DNA of 64,000 nt from an uncultured Deferribacterales bacterium (GCA_947853665.1 CANTXF010000017.1:62001-126000), one strand, 5' to 3'. Positions 34,344 through 43,654 are shown, counted from the first letter of the stretch. Numbers and translations: made by a program. Notes: generated by a model not told the origin, from the sequence alone.

Positions 34344-36059
34344 GTGGGATACTCGGATAGTATTTTCGGCCAGTTTTTTTCAAATCCGGCCGCGCTGTTC
34401 TTCGCTTCCGTTTTATTTACTCTGGCAAGCTTCAGGCTTGCAAGAAGGCTGCTGAAAAATTTTTCCGCAGGGCCGGTTCCCGTTCTGGCCGCCGCCTTTT
34501 TTAACGGAACCGTGGCCGTAATCGCGGAGCTTATGGCGGATATGCCCCTGCCTTACGTTATGATGCTTCTTGTGCCGGTGGTTACCGCAACCGAGCTTCG
34601 CTTCGTATCTAAAGATACTTCCTGGGCCTATTTTTTTATGCTTTCGGCCCTGCTTATAAATTTTTCCGCCGTTCACGACCTTGTGGTTGCGGCGGTTGGT
34701 CTTGTCAGCCTGGACGATCCCTGGTATCCCGGCTCCTTCGATTACCGTGTGTCCGTGTTTACGCTGTCCCTTCTCGCTTCGTCTGCGGTTTTGTGCGCCA
34801 TGGACGTTTTTATGCCGGTAAAAGAGCTTTATCCCTTTGTCCATTCTCCGGAAAAAAGCATGATGCTTTTTTTGTATATGCTTTTCAGCGGAGCTGTGCT
34901 TATAGCCGCATCCGCCGCCACATGGCCCGTTGTAACGGACGGGCACATACCGGGAGAAATTAGAATCCCTGTTTATGCCGACCTCATTCTTAAAGATATT
35001 CTTATTTTAACATGCAGCTATATGATATTGCTTCTGCAATTTTATTTCGAGCGCATTTCCCGCCAGAAGGATATTCTGGGCGGAGAGCTGCACAGGGAAA
35101 AAGCTTTCAGGGCCGGTATGCGCGGCAAAGCTCTTGCAAGCTGCATATTTAACATGACGCGGGGGCACCTGGACGAAGGCCACGAATATTTTGAAAAAGA
35201 TGTAAGCGACGGCTTCAAAGAAGATTTCGGCAGGACTTTTCAGCGCATCATAGCAGGCTGCGTCCACCCGGAGGACAGGAAGATGCTGAGCAGAAAGCGT
35301 ATCGTGAGCGTTGTGTCTAACGCCCTGCTTAAAGGCGAAAGCAAGCGCATCATACGTTTTCGCATGTCAGGCGAGTCTATGAAGGGCGTATGGAAAATGC
35401 CTGCCGATACGTTTTTCCGGCCGGGAGAGGCGGAATGGATATGGTTTGAAGCCCATGTGGTGTTCGTGCGGGACGCGGCGTCAAATAATATAATCCTTTA
35501 TATGGATATAGAGGACGTGGACGAGGAAGTTTCAAGGGAAAAGAAACTCCTTACCGCGGCCCGGCTGGACGCGGTTACCGGGCTTTATAACAGGGCCACG
35601 CTGGAGGAGACCGTGTGCGGTTATCTTTCCGGAGAGGGCGCTTGCGGGGCCATGTTTATGATAGATATGGATAATTTTAAAACCGTAAACGATTCTCTGG
35701 GCCATCAGGCAGGAGACAGGCTTCTTATGGAAACTGCCTCCGTAATAAAATCCGTTTTCCGCACTGGGGATATAATAGGCAGAATGGGCGGGGATGAATT
35801 CTGCGTGTTCGCCGCCGGGCTTTTCTCTGAGGAGTTGATTGCGGAGCGTGCGGAAAGCCTGATTAAATCCGCCGTCCGCAGGCACAGGGCTAAAGGAAAG
35901 ACGTTTTATACCACTTTAAGCGTAGGCATAGCCGTATGCCCCGGCGACGGGGAGGATTACGAAACTTTATACAAAAATTCTGATTCGGCCCTTTACGCTG
36001 CCAAATCCTCCGGCAAAAATACTTTCCGTTTTTATTCCCCGCCGGGTAAAAACCGCTGA
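34344..36059 (+). CDS. Membrane-bound diguanylate cyclase
   Basis: The 571-residue product starts at GTG 34344 (AAGGGG upstream). Residues 1-235 hold about seven hydrophobic spans, a middle part of about 250-400 has PAS-like features (V-H-P-E-D-R-K near 311), and the C-terminus is a GGDEF domain. The active site is intact (G-R-M-G-G-D-E-F). R-T-G-D lies five residues before G-G-D-E-F, which is the c-di-GMP inhibitory I-site. It should make c-di-GMP from GTP with product inhibition. The membrane part may sense a signal, unknown here. It is convergent with the ExeA-like gene, ten bases away. Confidence 0.88.
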   Translation: MGYSDSIFGQFFSNPAALFFASVLFTLASFRLARRLLKNFSAGPVPVLAAAFFNGTVAVIAELMADMPLPYVMMLLVPVVTATELRFVSKDTSWAYFFMLSALLINFSAVHDLVVAAVGLVSLDDPWYPGSFDYRVSVFTLSLLASSAVLCAMDVFMPVKELYPFVHSPEKSMMLFLYMLFSGAVLIAASAATWPVVTDGHIPGEIRIPVYADLILKDILILTCSYMILLLQFYFERISRQKDILGGELHREKAFRAGMRGKALASCIFNMTRGHLDEGHEYFEKDVSDGFKEDFGRTFQRIIAGCVHPEDRKMLSRKRIVSVVSNALLKGESKRIIRFRMSGESMKGVWKMPADTFFRPGEAEWIWFEAHVVFVRDAASNNIILYMDIEDVDEEVSREKKLLTAARLDAVTGLYNRATLEETVCGYLSGEGACGAMFMIDMDNFKTVNDSLGHQAGDRLLMETASVIKSVFRTGDIIGRMGGDEFCVFAAGLFSEELIAERAESLIKSAVRRHRAKGKTFYTTLSVGIAVCPGDGEDYETLYKNSDSALYAAKSSGKNTFRFYSPPGKNR

Positions 36060-36069
36060 AAAAGGCCGG

Positions 36070-37554
36070 TTATCTGCGTATCACGGAGACGTGCTGCTTA
36101 TATACCCACCCGCTTCTGTCGGAGCCGAGGTTTATCTTTACCCAGTAGGGGTTGTCTGCAAGCACGGTAAATTCCTGCCCCCTCGTTACGGACGATATTT
36201 TAGGCGATTCTATCGTCGGAAGTTCTCTTACGTTAAGGGATGTCGCCTTTATGGCGATTATAGCCCCGGGAAGCAGGGCTCCGTCCGTTTCTTCCATTTC
36301 GGGGGTTCTTTCTTCCGGGAAGGCCTGCGGCGCGTTTTCTCCGGGAGCTTCCAATATGCCGGGGATAATGGCGGGCGCCTCCCTTTCCTCCGGTTCCGTT
36401 ATTTCCGGCGCAGGGGGTATATCTTCGCCGCCCGTTTCCGTCAAGGCGGTCATTTCATCCGGCTCCTCCGGGTTTTCGGCAGTGGCCGTCTGTGTTTCTG
36501 AAACCGTTTCCGCAGGGGCGAAAGGCTCGTATACGGGCGTTTCGGCAGCTCTGCCGGGTTCTGCGGTTTCCACCGGAGCGGGCCTTTCCGCCTGGGCCGT
36601 AATGGCTGCCACAGGCGGCATTTCTTTTTTGCCGTCTATGGAGGAAAAGAGTATAAACCCTCCTGCCGCGCATAAAGCCAGCGCCGCCGCTATGCCTCCC
36701 GTTTTCAGATATTTCATGGAGCGTTTGCGGCGTATGGTGCTCATTATTGTGTTTACGCTGGCGATAGCGCTTGTAAGGTGATCTTCCGTAATAGTGTAGG
36801 AGTTATCCAGAAAGGCCGCTATCATTGCCCGCTCCATAAGGGTGTTTACGAGGCGCGGGTTGCCCTTGGTTATCCTTGCGATTTTTCTTACAACTCCGCC
36901 GTGAACCCTTACGGAGCTTCTTCCTGCTTTTACCAGATGGGAATTTATATAATTTTTTATTTCGCTTTCGTCTATGTTTGAAAGGTAGGAATAAAGGGTT
37001 ATCCTCTGCTTGAGCTGCCGCAGCTCGTCGGAGTCGAGCTTGGCGGAAAGCTCCGGCTGGCCAGCAAGGACTATTTTTAACAGCTTCTCTTTCTCCGTTT
37101 CCAGATTGGAGAGTATGCGCAGCTCCTCCAGGGTTTCGGACGGCAGGTTCTGGGCCTCGTCTATTATTATTACGGCTTTTTTACCCTGTTCCTTTATACC
37201 TATGAGAAAATCCCTGAACTTTGAAAACAGCGCGTTTTTAGACATATCCGGGTCGGACTTCACGTTGAAATCCTCCAGTATGGCCATAAAAAGCTCCGCC
37301 GGAGTAAGGCTGGGAAAAAGGATATACGCTACCACCGTGTTTTCAGGCAGCTCGCTTATAAATTTGCGCAGGGTTATAGTCTTGCCGGTGCCGGGCTCGC
37401 CAACTATTACGGCGAAAGGCTCGTCCGATTCCAACATGTAGGTCAGTGTGTCAAGGGCTTCCTGATGCATTTTCGTAGGGTAGTAAAAATCAATATCCGG
37501 CGTTCTTTTAAATGGGTCTTCCCGGAACCCGAAAAATTCTGAAAAAGTTTTCAT
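36070..37554 (-). CDS. ExeA-like AAA ATPase with membrane span and SH3-type tail
   Basis: The 494-residue product (ATG 37554 with AAGGA four bases upstream; ATG 37572 possible) opens with F-S-E-F-F-G-F-R-E-D-P-F, the start of the ExeA/GspA ATPase group. The P-loop G-E-P-G-T-G-K-T and Walker B V-I-I-I-D-E-A-Q-N-L follow. A transmembrane helix lies near 285-305, then a Pro/Glu/Thr-rich spacer of about 130 residues, and a C-terminal SH3b domain (L-N-V-R-E-L-P to W-V-Y-K). ExeA-type proteins energise placement of secretin or pilus parts through the wall, often with a peptidoglycan-binding tail. No secretin gene is in the window, so the partner is unknown. Confidence 0.8.
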   Translation of the reverse strand: MKTFSEFFGFREDPFKRTPDIDFYYPTKMHQEALDTLTYMLESDEPFAVIVGEPGTGKTITLRKFISELPENTVVAYILFPSLTPAELFMAILEDFNVKSDPDMSKNALFSKFRDFLIGIKEQGKKAVIIIDEAQNLPSETLEELRILSNLETEKEKLLKIVLAGQPELSAKLDSDELRQLKQRITLYSYLSNIDESEIKNYINSHLVKAGRSSVRVHGGVVRKIARITKGNPRLVNTLMERAMIAAFLDNSYTITEDHLTSAIASVNTIMSTIRRKRSMKYLKTGGIAAALALCAAGGFILFSSIDGKKEMPPVAAITAQAERPAPVETAEPGRAAETPVYEPFAPAETVSETQTATAENPEEPDEMTALTETGGEDIPPAPEITEPEEREAPAIIPGILEAPGENAPQAFPEERTPEMEETDGALLPGAIIAIKATSLNVRELPTIESPKISSVTRGQEFTVLADNPYWVKINLGSDRSGWVYKQHVSVIRR

Positions 37555-37641
37555 CTCGTCCTTCGGCTGCATATTTCAACGCCGTATTTTAATTCATATT
37601 TAAAGCCGTGTCGAGAAAAAAACTTTTAAAACCGTCCTCTT

Positions 37642-39183
37642 TCAGACCTGCCTGGGCGAGTAGCTCTGAAAGCTTATGTCTTCCGTTTCCCTGTCGAAGT
37701 AAAATTCCACCTTTGTCATATCCGTTTTAAGCACGATCTGGGAATTGAAAATTTTTATTTTTATCCCGGCCCGGGCGTTATTTTCGATTATTATCCTGGG
37801 GTCCGGGTGGCAGGATTTCTTTTTGGTCTCCTCGAGTTTAGCTTCAAGAAGCGACTGTTTTCTTTTAAGCATACTGGCAGTTTCAAGCAGCTTGCGCACT
37901 TTCGGGTTCTTTACCACAGCCGGGTTTTTAAGGTCCGTCTGGGAAAGGACGCTCATGATTTTTTTAAGCGTTTCCCCCAACTGCTCAAGCTCCGCTTTTA
38001 TATTATAGGCTCTTTCCTCCATTTCCTGAGAAGTACCCGCCTCGATAAGCATATCGTTAGTGCCTTTGGAGCCAGCGTTATGCAGGTGTACCACGGAAAA
38101 GGCTCTTAAGGAGCCTCCGTTGACTATGGCGTCCTTGGAGGAGGTAAAAATCCTGTTGGCGGATAAAGCGGAGTTGAAGCAGTATTTTTTTATTTCTATG
38201 GAGCCTCTGGCGCTTATGCGTGAGTTTTCCGAATATCCGGTTACCACGTCTACGCCCGCTTTTACATATCCTTTGTTTCCCAGGCCCTTTATGCCGACCT
38301 TTATGTTGATTGAATTGCGGGCCGTAAGAACCGCGTCCTCGTCTATGCCTTCTATGATTATATCGTCCGCGTTTACGCTGAAGCCTGTGAGAACGTCTTT
38401 AGAGACGTACACGGTGCCTTCGAAATTAATGTTGCCGGTTCTGTAATCCACGTTGCCGTCTACGGAGAGCAGAGGCAGCACGGAAATCATCGTGCCGGTA
38501 AAAACAACGTGGCCGCTGCATTTGGCCCGGTATTCGGTTTTGTCCTCGTTTACCGTAACCCCGTCCATAGCTTCGATAATATTTTCCTTGCCCGGCATGG
38601 GGAATATTTCCGCCCCCGTAACGTCGAAACCCTTTGAGCCTTCCGTAGGCGGCGTTCGCTTTATAAGCAGGTCGCCTTTATTTACCATTATGAAATTTGT
38701 AAAATTTTTATAATCGACGCTGCCGTTATTAAGTAACTTGGGTTTCTGGCTGGGTTTTTCAAAAAGTATTCGTATTACGGCGTCTTTGCCGTCCACAACC
38801 GGCAGTGATTCCACGGCGGGGATTTTTTCGGCTATCATGCCCTGCCTGTAATACCCGGCAAACTCGGCGATAACGTCTTTTTTGATATATAGCGGCTCAA
38901 AATGCCAGCGTTCTTTAAGAATTTCTATTATATCTTCGTCGGAAAGGGTTTTTGTGCTGTTTATGCCGGGATATATCGATATTTCCGCTTTCGCTCTGTC
39001 AGGAGACACGGAAGCCCTTATAATAGGGTCGAAACGGCGCAGGGTTCTTACGTCCAGCACGTATTCGCCCTTATTGTCGTCGTTTTGTACCACGTTGTAT
39101 TCTTCCGGCAGAAGGGTGTATACGTTTTTCGCGACCATATCCAGTCTGGCGCGGCTCGTATCGCCGTAAGCGGTTAAAATCAT
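37642..39183 (-). CDS. DUF342/FapA-family protein
   Basis: The 513-residue product has the DUF342 layout. A variable N-terminal part is followed by a right-handed beta-helix-like region rich in short repeats (V-D-Y-R-T-G-N-I-N-F-E-G-T-V, then A-R-N-S-I-N-I-K-V). A coiled coil of about 390-465 with E-Q-L-G-E-T-L-K-K and a small beta-rich end complete it. The family includes FapA, reported to affect polymer and flagellar traits in vibrios and clostridia, but its biochemical role is not settled. It reads on the minus strand just upstream of the ExeA-like gene (69 bases apart), which may mean joint expression. Confidence 0.8.
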   Translation of the reverse strand: MILTAYGDTSRARLDMVAKNVYTLLPEEYNVVQNDDNKGEYVLDVRTLRRFDPIIRASVSPDRAKAEISIYPGINSTKTLSDEDIIEILKERWHFEPLYIKKDVIAEFAGYYRQGMIAEKIPAVESLPVVDGKDAVIRILFEKPSQKPKLLNNGSVDYKNFTNFIMVNKGDLLIKRTPPTEGSKGFDVTGAEIFPMPGKENIIEAMDGVTVNEDKTEYRAKCSGHVVFTGTMISVLPLLSVDGNVDYRTGNINFEGTVYVSKDVLTGFSVNADDIIIEGIDEDAVLTARNSINIKVGIKGLGNKGYVKAGVDVVTGYSENSRISARGSIEIKKYCFNSALSANRIFTSSKDAIVNGGSLRAFSVVHLHNAGSKGTNDMLIEAGTSQEMEERAYNIKAELEQLGETLKKIMSVLSQTDLKNPAVVKNPKVRKLLETASMLKRKQSLLEAKLEETKKKSCHPDPRIIIENNARAGIKIKIFNSQIVLKTDMTKVEFYFDRETEDISFQSYSPRQV

Positions 39184-39285
39184 TAGACCCGCCTTGTAAT
39201 CGTTAACTTTTAAACAGTTTTTTAAACCCGAAGCATATTATTTTGATGATATACGACAAGATTGATTAACACAACAGATATTTCG

Positions 39286-39318
39286 GGGGGAGGAGGGCCT
39301 TAAGCCGCATCCTCCCCC
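39286..39318. other. Strong hairpin downstream of thiL
   Basis: GGGGGAGGA (39286-39294) pairs perfectly with TCCTCCCCC (39310-39318) over a 15-base loop. No U-run follows on either strand, so this is not a standard terminator. It lies between the end of the thiL operon and the DUF342 gene, beside the LysR-like relic. Confidence 0.5.
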
Positions 39319-39336
39319 AATATCAGAGAGGAGGTT

Positions 39337-39363
39337 ATGCAATTAAGACACCTGCGGTATTAA
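39337..39363 (+). pseudogene. Possible LysR-type regulator start, truncated after eight codons
   Basis: GAGGAGG is followed six bases later by ATG and the codons for M-Q-L-R-H-L-R-Y, then TAA. That is the near-universal start of LysR-type regulators, in which the next residue is usually F. Past the stop the frame reads I-V-L-E-F-I, still LysR-like, before a second stop. It looks like the tail-less relic of a lost regulator gene. The match is short, so chance cannot be excluded. Confidence 0.35.
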
Positions 39364-39380
39364 ATAGTTCTTGAGTTTAT

Positions 39381-40298
39381 TCAAGAAAAATGTTCGTAGC
39401 CTCTGGATGATATTTCCGTAAGGTTTTCGCCCGTTTTCAGGAAGCAGCCCGCTCCGGCGGAAACGGCGCCTATTTTAATAGGTTTTCTTCCCAGAGTTTT
39501 TTCAAAATCTCTTTCGATACGGGCGGCTGCGTTTTTTTCTGCCGTGAAAACCAGCGCGAATTCTTCTCCCGATGAAACGGCGTATGACGCCGCCTCTTTT
39601 TTCAGGAATGTCAGCTCCGGAAAGTTGAGGCGCTCCGCGTCTATGGTTATTTTAACTCCGCTCATGCGGGCTATATGGCCCGCGTCGGCGCCAAGCCCGT
39701 CGCTTACGTCAGCCGCTGCCGTTACCCCCTTTATGGAGCCCAGGAAAACGCCGGCTTCCTTTTCCGCCGTTTTTGCGTAATGGTCCAGCGAGCCCGCGGG
39801 ATGTTCCCTTATACCCAGCTCCTTTTCAAGCGAGACTTTTGCCAGGCCTACCGGCCTTGAAAGATACAGGACGTCGCCAGGCTTTGCGCCGCTTCTTAAA
39901 AGCAGGTTTTTTCCGCGTATGCCTATTATCGTCATGGACAGGAAAAGCCCGCCTGCGCTGGCGGAGGTGTCTCCGCCGATTATTTTTATCCCGTAAAACT
40001 TCGCCGCCTTTTCTGCGGCTTCCGCCAGAGCTTCCATATTTGTTTTGCCGTCCGCTCCCACGCCCAGAAGTGCGGATACGGGGCTTCCGCCCATGGCCGC
40101 TATATCGCTTACGTTGGAAGTAAAGAGTTTTTTGACGATTAAATCTATGGGGGCGGATTTCAGGAAATGTACGTTTTCCGCCATTATATCCTTAGCTATC
40201 AGATACTTGCCGCCGAAAAGAGCCGCGTCGTCGCCTATGCCTTCGGGATAGGGGCCTGAAATCCGCGCCATGCGGGCTATAAAATCAAATTCTTTCAT
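39381..40298 (-). CDS. thiL: Thiamine-monophosphate kinase
   Basis: The 305-residue product has the ThiL/PurM-like fold. It shows G-I-G-D-D-A-A-L near residue 21, G-G-D-T-S-A-S near 98 and V-S-D-G-L-G-A-D near 199, which bind Mg-ATP. It makes thiamine diphosphate, the cofactor used by KorB and IlvB in this window. It overlaps thiE by 14 bases and is the last gene of the minus-strand operon. Confidence 0.92.
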   Translation of the reverse strand: MKEFDFIARMARISGPYPEGIGDDAALFGGKYLIAKDIMAENVHFLKSAPIDLIVKKLFTSNVSDIAAMGGSPVSALLGVGADGKTNMEALAEAAEKAAKFYGIKIIGGDTSASAGGLFLSMTIIGIRGKNLLLRSGAKPGDVLYLSRPVGLAKVSLEKELGIREHPAGSLDHYAKTAEKEAGVFLGSIKGVTAAADVSDGLGADAGHIARMSGVKITIDAERLNFPELTFLKKEAASYAVSSGEEFALVFTAEKNAAARIERDFEKTLGRKPIKIGAVSAGAGCFLKTGENLTEISSRGYEHFS

Positions 40299-40926
40299 GG
40301 GAGGCTTTAATCAGCGCTTTTACCGCTTCGTAAGGCTCCGGCGAAGCGCATACGTAAGACGATACCGCAGGGCCCGCCACGCCGGTTTTCATTACTTCCG
40401 CCGCATTTTCAGCGGTTATCCCCCCTATGGCCACGGCAGGGACGGAAAGAAGCCCCGCTATGCGCCCGGCCCCTGAAAGGCCGATAACGGGGCGAAGGTC
40501 CTTTTTGGTGGATGTGGGAAATACGGGGCCTATCCCTGCGTAATCTCCCAGAAGGGAGGCTTTTTCCGCGTCCGCTCCGTTATTGCAGGATAGCCCTATA
40601 ATAAGCCCCGGAAAGGCTTTTCTTACAAGCTCCGGGGGCAGGTCTTTTACTCCCAGGTGCACGCCGTCGGCTCCGCAGCATTCGGCCACGTCCGCTCTGT
40701 CGTTTATTATGAAAAGGGGCTTTTCGCCTTTTAAGCCTTCCAGGTATTTTTTTATCGTAACGGCCCTTGCCGCCGTTTCCGCGCCGGAGGCGTATTTATC
40801 TCTGAGCTGCACCGCCGTGGCTCCGGCTTCCGTTATCTGGGCCATGAACTCCCCGAGGGGGACTTTCAGCATGGACGTTTCAAGAACTATGTAAAGCCTG
40901 AGCCTTTCCGGCGTGATTTTTGTCAT
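40285..40926 (-). CDS. thiE: Thiamine-phosphate synthase
   Basis: The 213-residue TIM-barrel enzyme joins the pyrimidine and thiazole halves of thiamine. A-V-Q-L-R-D-K near residue 38, F-I-I-N-D-R-A-D-V near 72 and G-A-D-G-V-H-L-G-V-K-D-L mark the family. F-P-T-S-T-K-K is the diphosphate loop. It shares an ATGA overlap with the Csd4-like gene and overlaps thiL by 14 bases. The thiazole and pyrimidine branches are not in the window. Confidence 0.94.
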   Translation of the reverse strand: MTKITPERLRLYIVLETSMLKVPLGEFMAQITEAGATAVQLRDKYASGAETAARAVTIKKYLEGLKGEKPLFIINDRADVAECCGADGVHLGVKDLPPELVRKAFPGLIIGLSCNNGADAEKASLLGDYAGIGPVFPTSTKKDLRPVIGLSGAGRIAGLLSVPAVAIGGITAENAAEVMKTGVAGPAVSSYVCASPEPYEAVKALIKASHERI

Positions 40927-42368
40927 CTTTCCGTTTCGAGGTAAATCACGGCGGCGGGGTTTTCGTCGTCCCCCGCTACTACGGGGTAAACGGAGCCTTT
41001 TTGGTCCACGGAATATTTTATCATCATTTTGCTGTCGGGCAGGGTTATTTTATACCCCCTGTCGTCGCCGGTGTTCCTTATGGCATCAGGCACCCAGCCT
41101 TTAAGGTTGAGAGGCTCTCCCGCGTCGTAAACCGTATCGCTGAAAAGCTTTATCAGCTCTACGGATGAGCCTTTCGGCACCGGTATTCTTTCCCCGTTTA
41201 CGGCCGCTCTGTATTTGCCGTCTATTTTCATAAGAACCATCCAGACAGTGCCTTTTTTGGCGGGCTGGGACACTTTTACGTTTATTTCGGACATTTTCTG
41301 GTTGTCCTTGCGGAAAACTATCTTTGTGTCTCCGTCTATACGCATGGGTTTTCCCAGGTCGTTAAGGGTGCCGTAGCCCAGTATGTCGCAGGTAACGCCC
41401 CTTGTGTAGTTCGATTCCACATAGGATACTTCCACTTCGTCTCCCGCCTTTATATAGATGGTATCTCCCGATTTGAACCGGCGGGATTCGCCGTTGACCC
41501 GTATTACGGCCGTTTCCATTTCCGGCTTTATTATCATTACCCGGGGCTGCTCCGGTACTATGTCCATCATCCTCATAAACTCGTTTACCGCGTAGTTGTG
41601 GTATCTTACGTTCTGCTCTATGGATTTTACGTTTTTGGAGCCTTCTATGCCGAAAGCCGGGATACATTCGTTCGTAAGCGCGTACCACGTGGCGGTTTTG
41701 CGCATATCTTTAAATCTGGACTTTTCGCTTCCCGTCTCCGTGTTGAAAAGATGCAGGCGCATATTTTTGTCCTCGATTTTGGCGTTTACGTTTTCGAGGG
41801 CTTCTTCCGCCATTTCACGCAGCATTATGGTTTTGTTGTCGCAGGAATACTGGGCTTCGTCTATTATTATGGACTGGCCGAACCTGTTGGGATTGCGTGA
41901 TTTATCCACGTATTTCGGATTATGGAAACCCCAGCCGTCGTGAAGGTTCAAAAGTATGTCCGCCTCTCCCATAAGCTCTTTCAGCTTGTTTACCACTTCT
42001 CCCTGAATTTCCCCGTGGTTTTCGTCGGAAAAAAGCCTGTTCATATCGCCGTCTGGAGCCCTGTTGAAAAGAATGACGGATTTCATGTTGGCTCTCGGCA
42101 CCACTATAAGGTTGCCTTTTTCAAGAGCCAGGTCCGAGTACAGGTCGGCGGAAAGGAAGCCGCCCGGCTCGTCTCCCTGTATACCGCCTATTATAAGCAT
42201 GGTGCTGCCGTCTATGCGGCCGTTTATCCTGAATATATGCAGCTCGAAATTAGTGCCTTCAAAATATACTTCGTGGCTGTGGGACGGCCTGTCCGCCGCG
42301 AAAACCGCCTGCGCACACATAAAAACCGCGGTTATAGCCGTTATTATAGCTCTCAATTTGCCTTCCAT
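40923..42368 (-). CDS. Csd4/Pgp1-like (M99) peptidoglycan D,L-carboxypeptidase
   Basis: The 481-residue product has a signal peptide (cleavage near A-V-F-A-A) and a zinc carboxypeptidase domain. Its metal motif is G-G-I-Q-G-D-E-P-G-G (Gln64, Glu67) with His143 in L-N-L-H-D-G-W-G-F-H. A glutamine ligand in place of His is the mark of the M99 family, known from Helicobacter Csd4 and Campylobacter Pgp1, which trim tripeptides to dipeptides and are needed for helical shape. The C-terminal 240 residues are beta-rich. It overlaps the Csd6-like gene by 16 bases and thiE by four. A succinylglutamate-desuccinylase-like role is a less likely alternative. Confidence 0.78.
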   Translation of the reverse strand: MEGKLRAIITAITAVFMCAQAVFAADRPSHSHEVYFEGTNFELHIFRINGRIDGSTMLIIGGIQGDEPGGFLSADLYSDLALEKGNLIVVPRANMKSVILFNRAPDGDMNRLFSDENHGEIQGEVVNKLKELMGEADILLNLHDGWGFHNPKYVDKSRNPNRFGQSIIIDEAQYSCDNKTIMLREMAEEALENVNAKIEDKNMRLHLFNTETGSEKSRFKDMRKTATWYALTNECIPAFGIEGSKNVKSIEQNVRYHNYAVNEFMRMMDIVPEQPRVMIIKPEMETAVIRVNGESRRFKSGDTIYIKAGDEVEVSYVESNYTRGVTCDILGYGTLNDLGKPMRIDGDTKIVFRKDNQKMSEINVKVSQPAKKGTVWMVLMKIDGKYRAAVNGERIPVPKGSSVELIKLFSDTVYDAGEPLNLKGWVPDAIRNTGDDRGYKITLPDSKMMIKYSVDQKGSVYPVVAGDDENPAAVIYLETER

Positions 42369-43636
42369 GTTTCGGATATTATTTTAAAGCTTCCGGGGCA
42401 TCCTTCGAAAACGAGGGTCTTCGTCCCCAGGTCGGATACCGCCCCGCCGGAATATTTTTGGGTAAAGACGGCTTTATACGTGTTGCCCGCCGTTTCCCAC
42501 CTTATTCCGGAAATTTCCAGATTTATCTCCCCGGCTTTTTCAAATACGGCTTTCTTATAATCGCGCCATTCTTTTACGCCCATTCTGCCGTTTCTGAAAT
42601 TTTCGGAATAATATTCGATATATTTTTCCGCGTCGCCTCCGCGCCACGCTTCGGCCCAGCCGTTTACAAAGCTTTCGACCCTTTCCTTTATGATTGACGA
42701 AGGGGAAAGTGGAGATACCTCTTCGGCTATGAGCTTAAGGCCGCCTCCGTCGTTTGCGAAATAATACCGCTTATTGCCGTATGACGTGATATTCGGGGCG
42801 CAGTAAAACTGGTTCGTGTCCACCACCAGATTGCCGCCGTTCTGGATAAATATTTTCGTGTCGTCCGTTTCTATCGTTTTATCTTTATAAAGGCCCATCA
42901 GATACTTTTTGGATGACAGATAGGACGCGGCGTTTTTGCCCTGCCCCCTGTACGACGGGTGAACGTAGTTTTTAAAGGCTTCGTAGTCGCTGTCCTTCCA
43001 GGAATTTATAAAACCGTCGAAAAGGGCGAAAAGCTCCTCCCGTTTGGATTTATATTCTTCTTCCGTAAGCATGTACGCTTTATCAGTTATTATTACCGGG
43101 TCTTTTATTTCCGTTTTTTCTTTCAGGGCCGTCAGGTCCTCGTTATGGAGGGCGACGCAGCCCTGCGTCGTGCTTTTGCCATTTACAGGGTCCCTGCCGT
43201 GTATCCAGATGCCGTGGCCCGTTTTTTTCCTGATTTTATCCACCGGGTTGGGATAATTAAGCGGAAAAGAGCCTGCTCCGTATATTTTCGCGTAATCGCC
43301 GTACATTTTCAGCAGCTTTTCGCCGGAGCGCCACGTCGTTATATAGTATACGCCTTCAGGAGTTTTCCCGTCGCCGCTTACCATTTTGTCCCCTTCGTTG
43401 ACGCCGTATATTATGGGGTATTTTCCGCTTACTGAAAACCCGTCGCCCAGAGCTTCGATTTCATACAGCTGCCTGCTGTCCTTATCCACAAGTATCACGT
43501 CGGTTTTTACCGCGTTTCTTGCCATTACGTTGGCTATCACCGTTCGGGATGCGGCCGTCTCCGAATCGCCAGCAAAGGCGAAACCGGCCTGCGCCGCGGC
43601 CGTTAAAAACGCGAGCAGCTTAAAATATTTTTTCAT
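42353..43636 (-). CDS. Csd6/Pgp2-like YkuD-domain L,D-peptidase
   Basis: The 427-residue product has a signal peptide (A-G-F-A-F-A-G) and a YkuD domain. The active pattern is H-G-I-W-I-H-G-R with, 13 residues later, T-Q-G-C-V-A-L (Cys160). The Ala after G-C-V, where transpeptidases mostly have Arg, is as in the Csd6/DpaA branch. Residues from about 205 and again from about 325 look like two NTF2-like domains, the tail type seen in Csd6 and Pgp2. Those enzymes cut tetrapeptides to tripeptides, supplying the substrate of Csd4/Pgp1, encoded next. It follows the methyltransferase gene by 18 bases. Confidence 0.8.
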   Translation of the reverse strand: MKKYFKLLAFLTAAAQAGFAFAGDSETAASRTVIANVMARNAVKTDVILVDKDSRQLYEIEALGDGFSVSGKYPIIYGVNEGDKMVSGDGKTPEGVYYITTWRSGEKLLKMYGDYAKIYGAGSFPLNYPNPVDKIRKKTGHGIWIHGRDPVNGKSTTQGCVALHNEDLTALKEKTEIKDPVIITDKAYMLTEEEYKSKREELFALFDGFINSWKDSDYEAFKNYVHPSYRGQGKNAASYLSSKKYLMGLYKDKTIETDDTKIFIQNGGNLVVDTNQFYCAPNITSYGNKRYYFANDGGGLKLIAEEVSPLSPSSIIKERVESFVNGWAEAWRGGDAEKYIEYYSENFRNGRMGVKEWRDYKKAVFEKAGEINLEISGIRWETAGNTYKAVFTQKYSGGAVSDLGTKTLVFEGCPGSFKIISETWKAN

Positions 43637-43654
43637 ATATCCTCTGATTACCCT

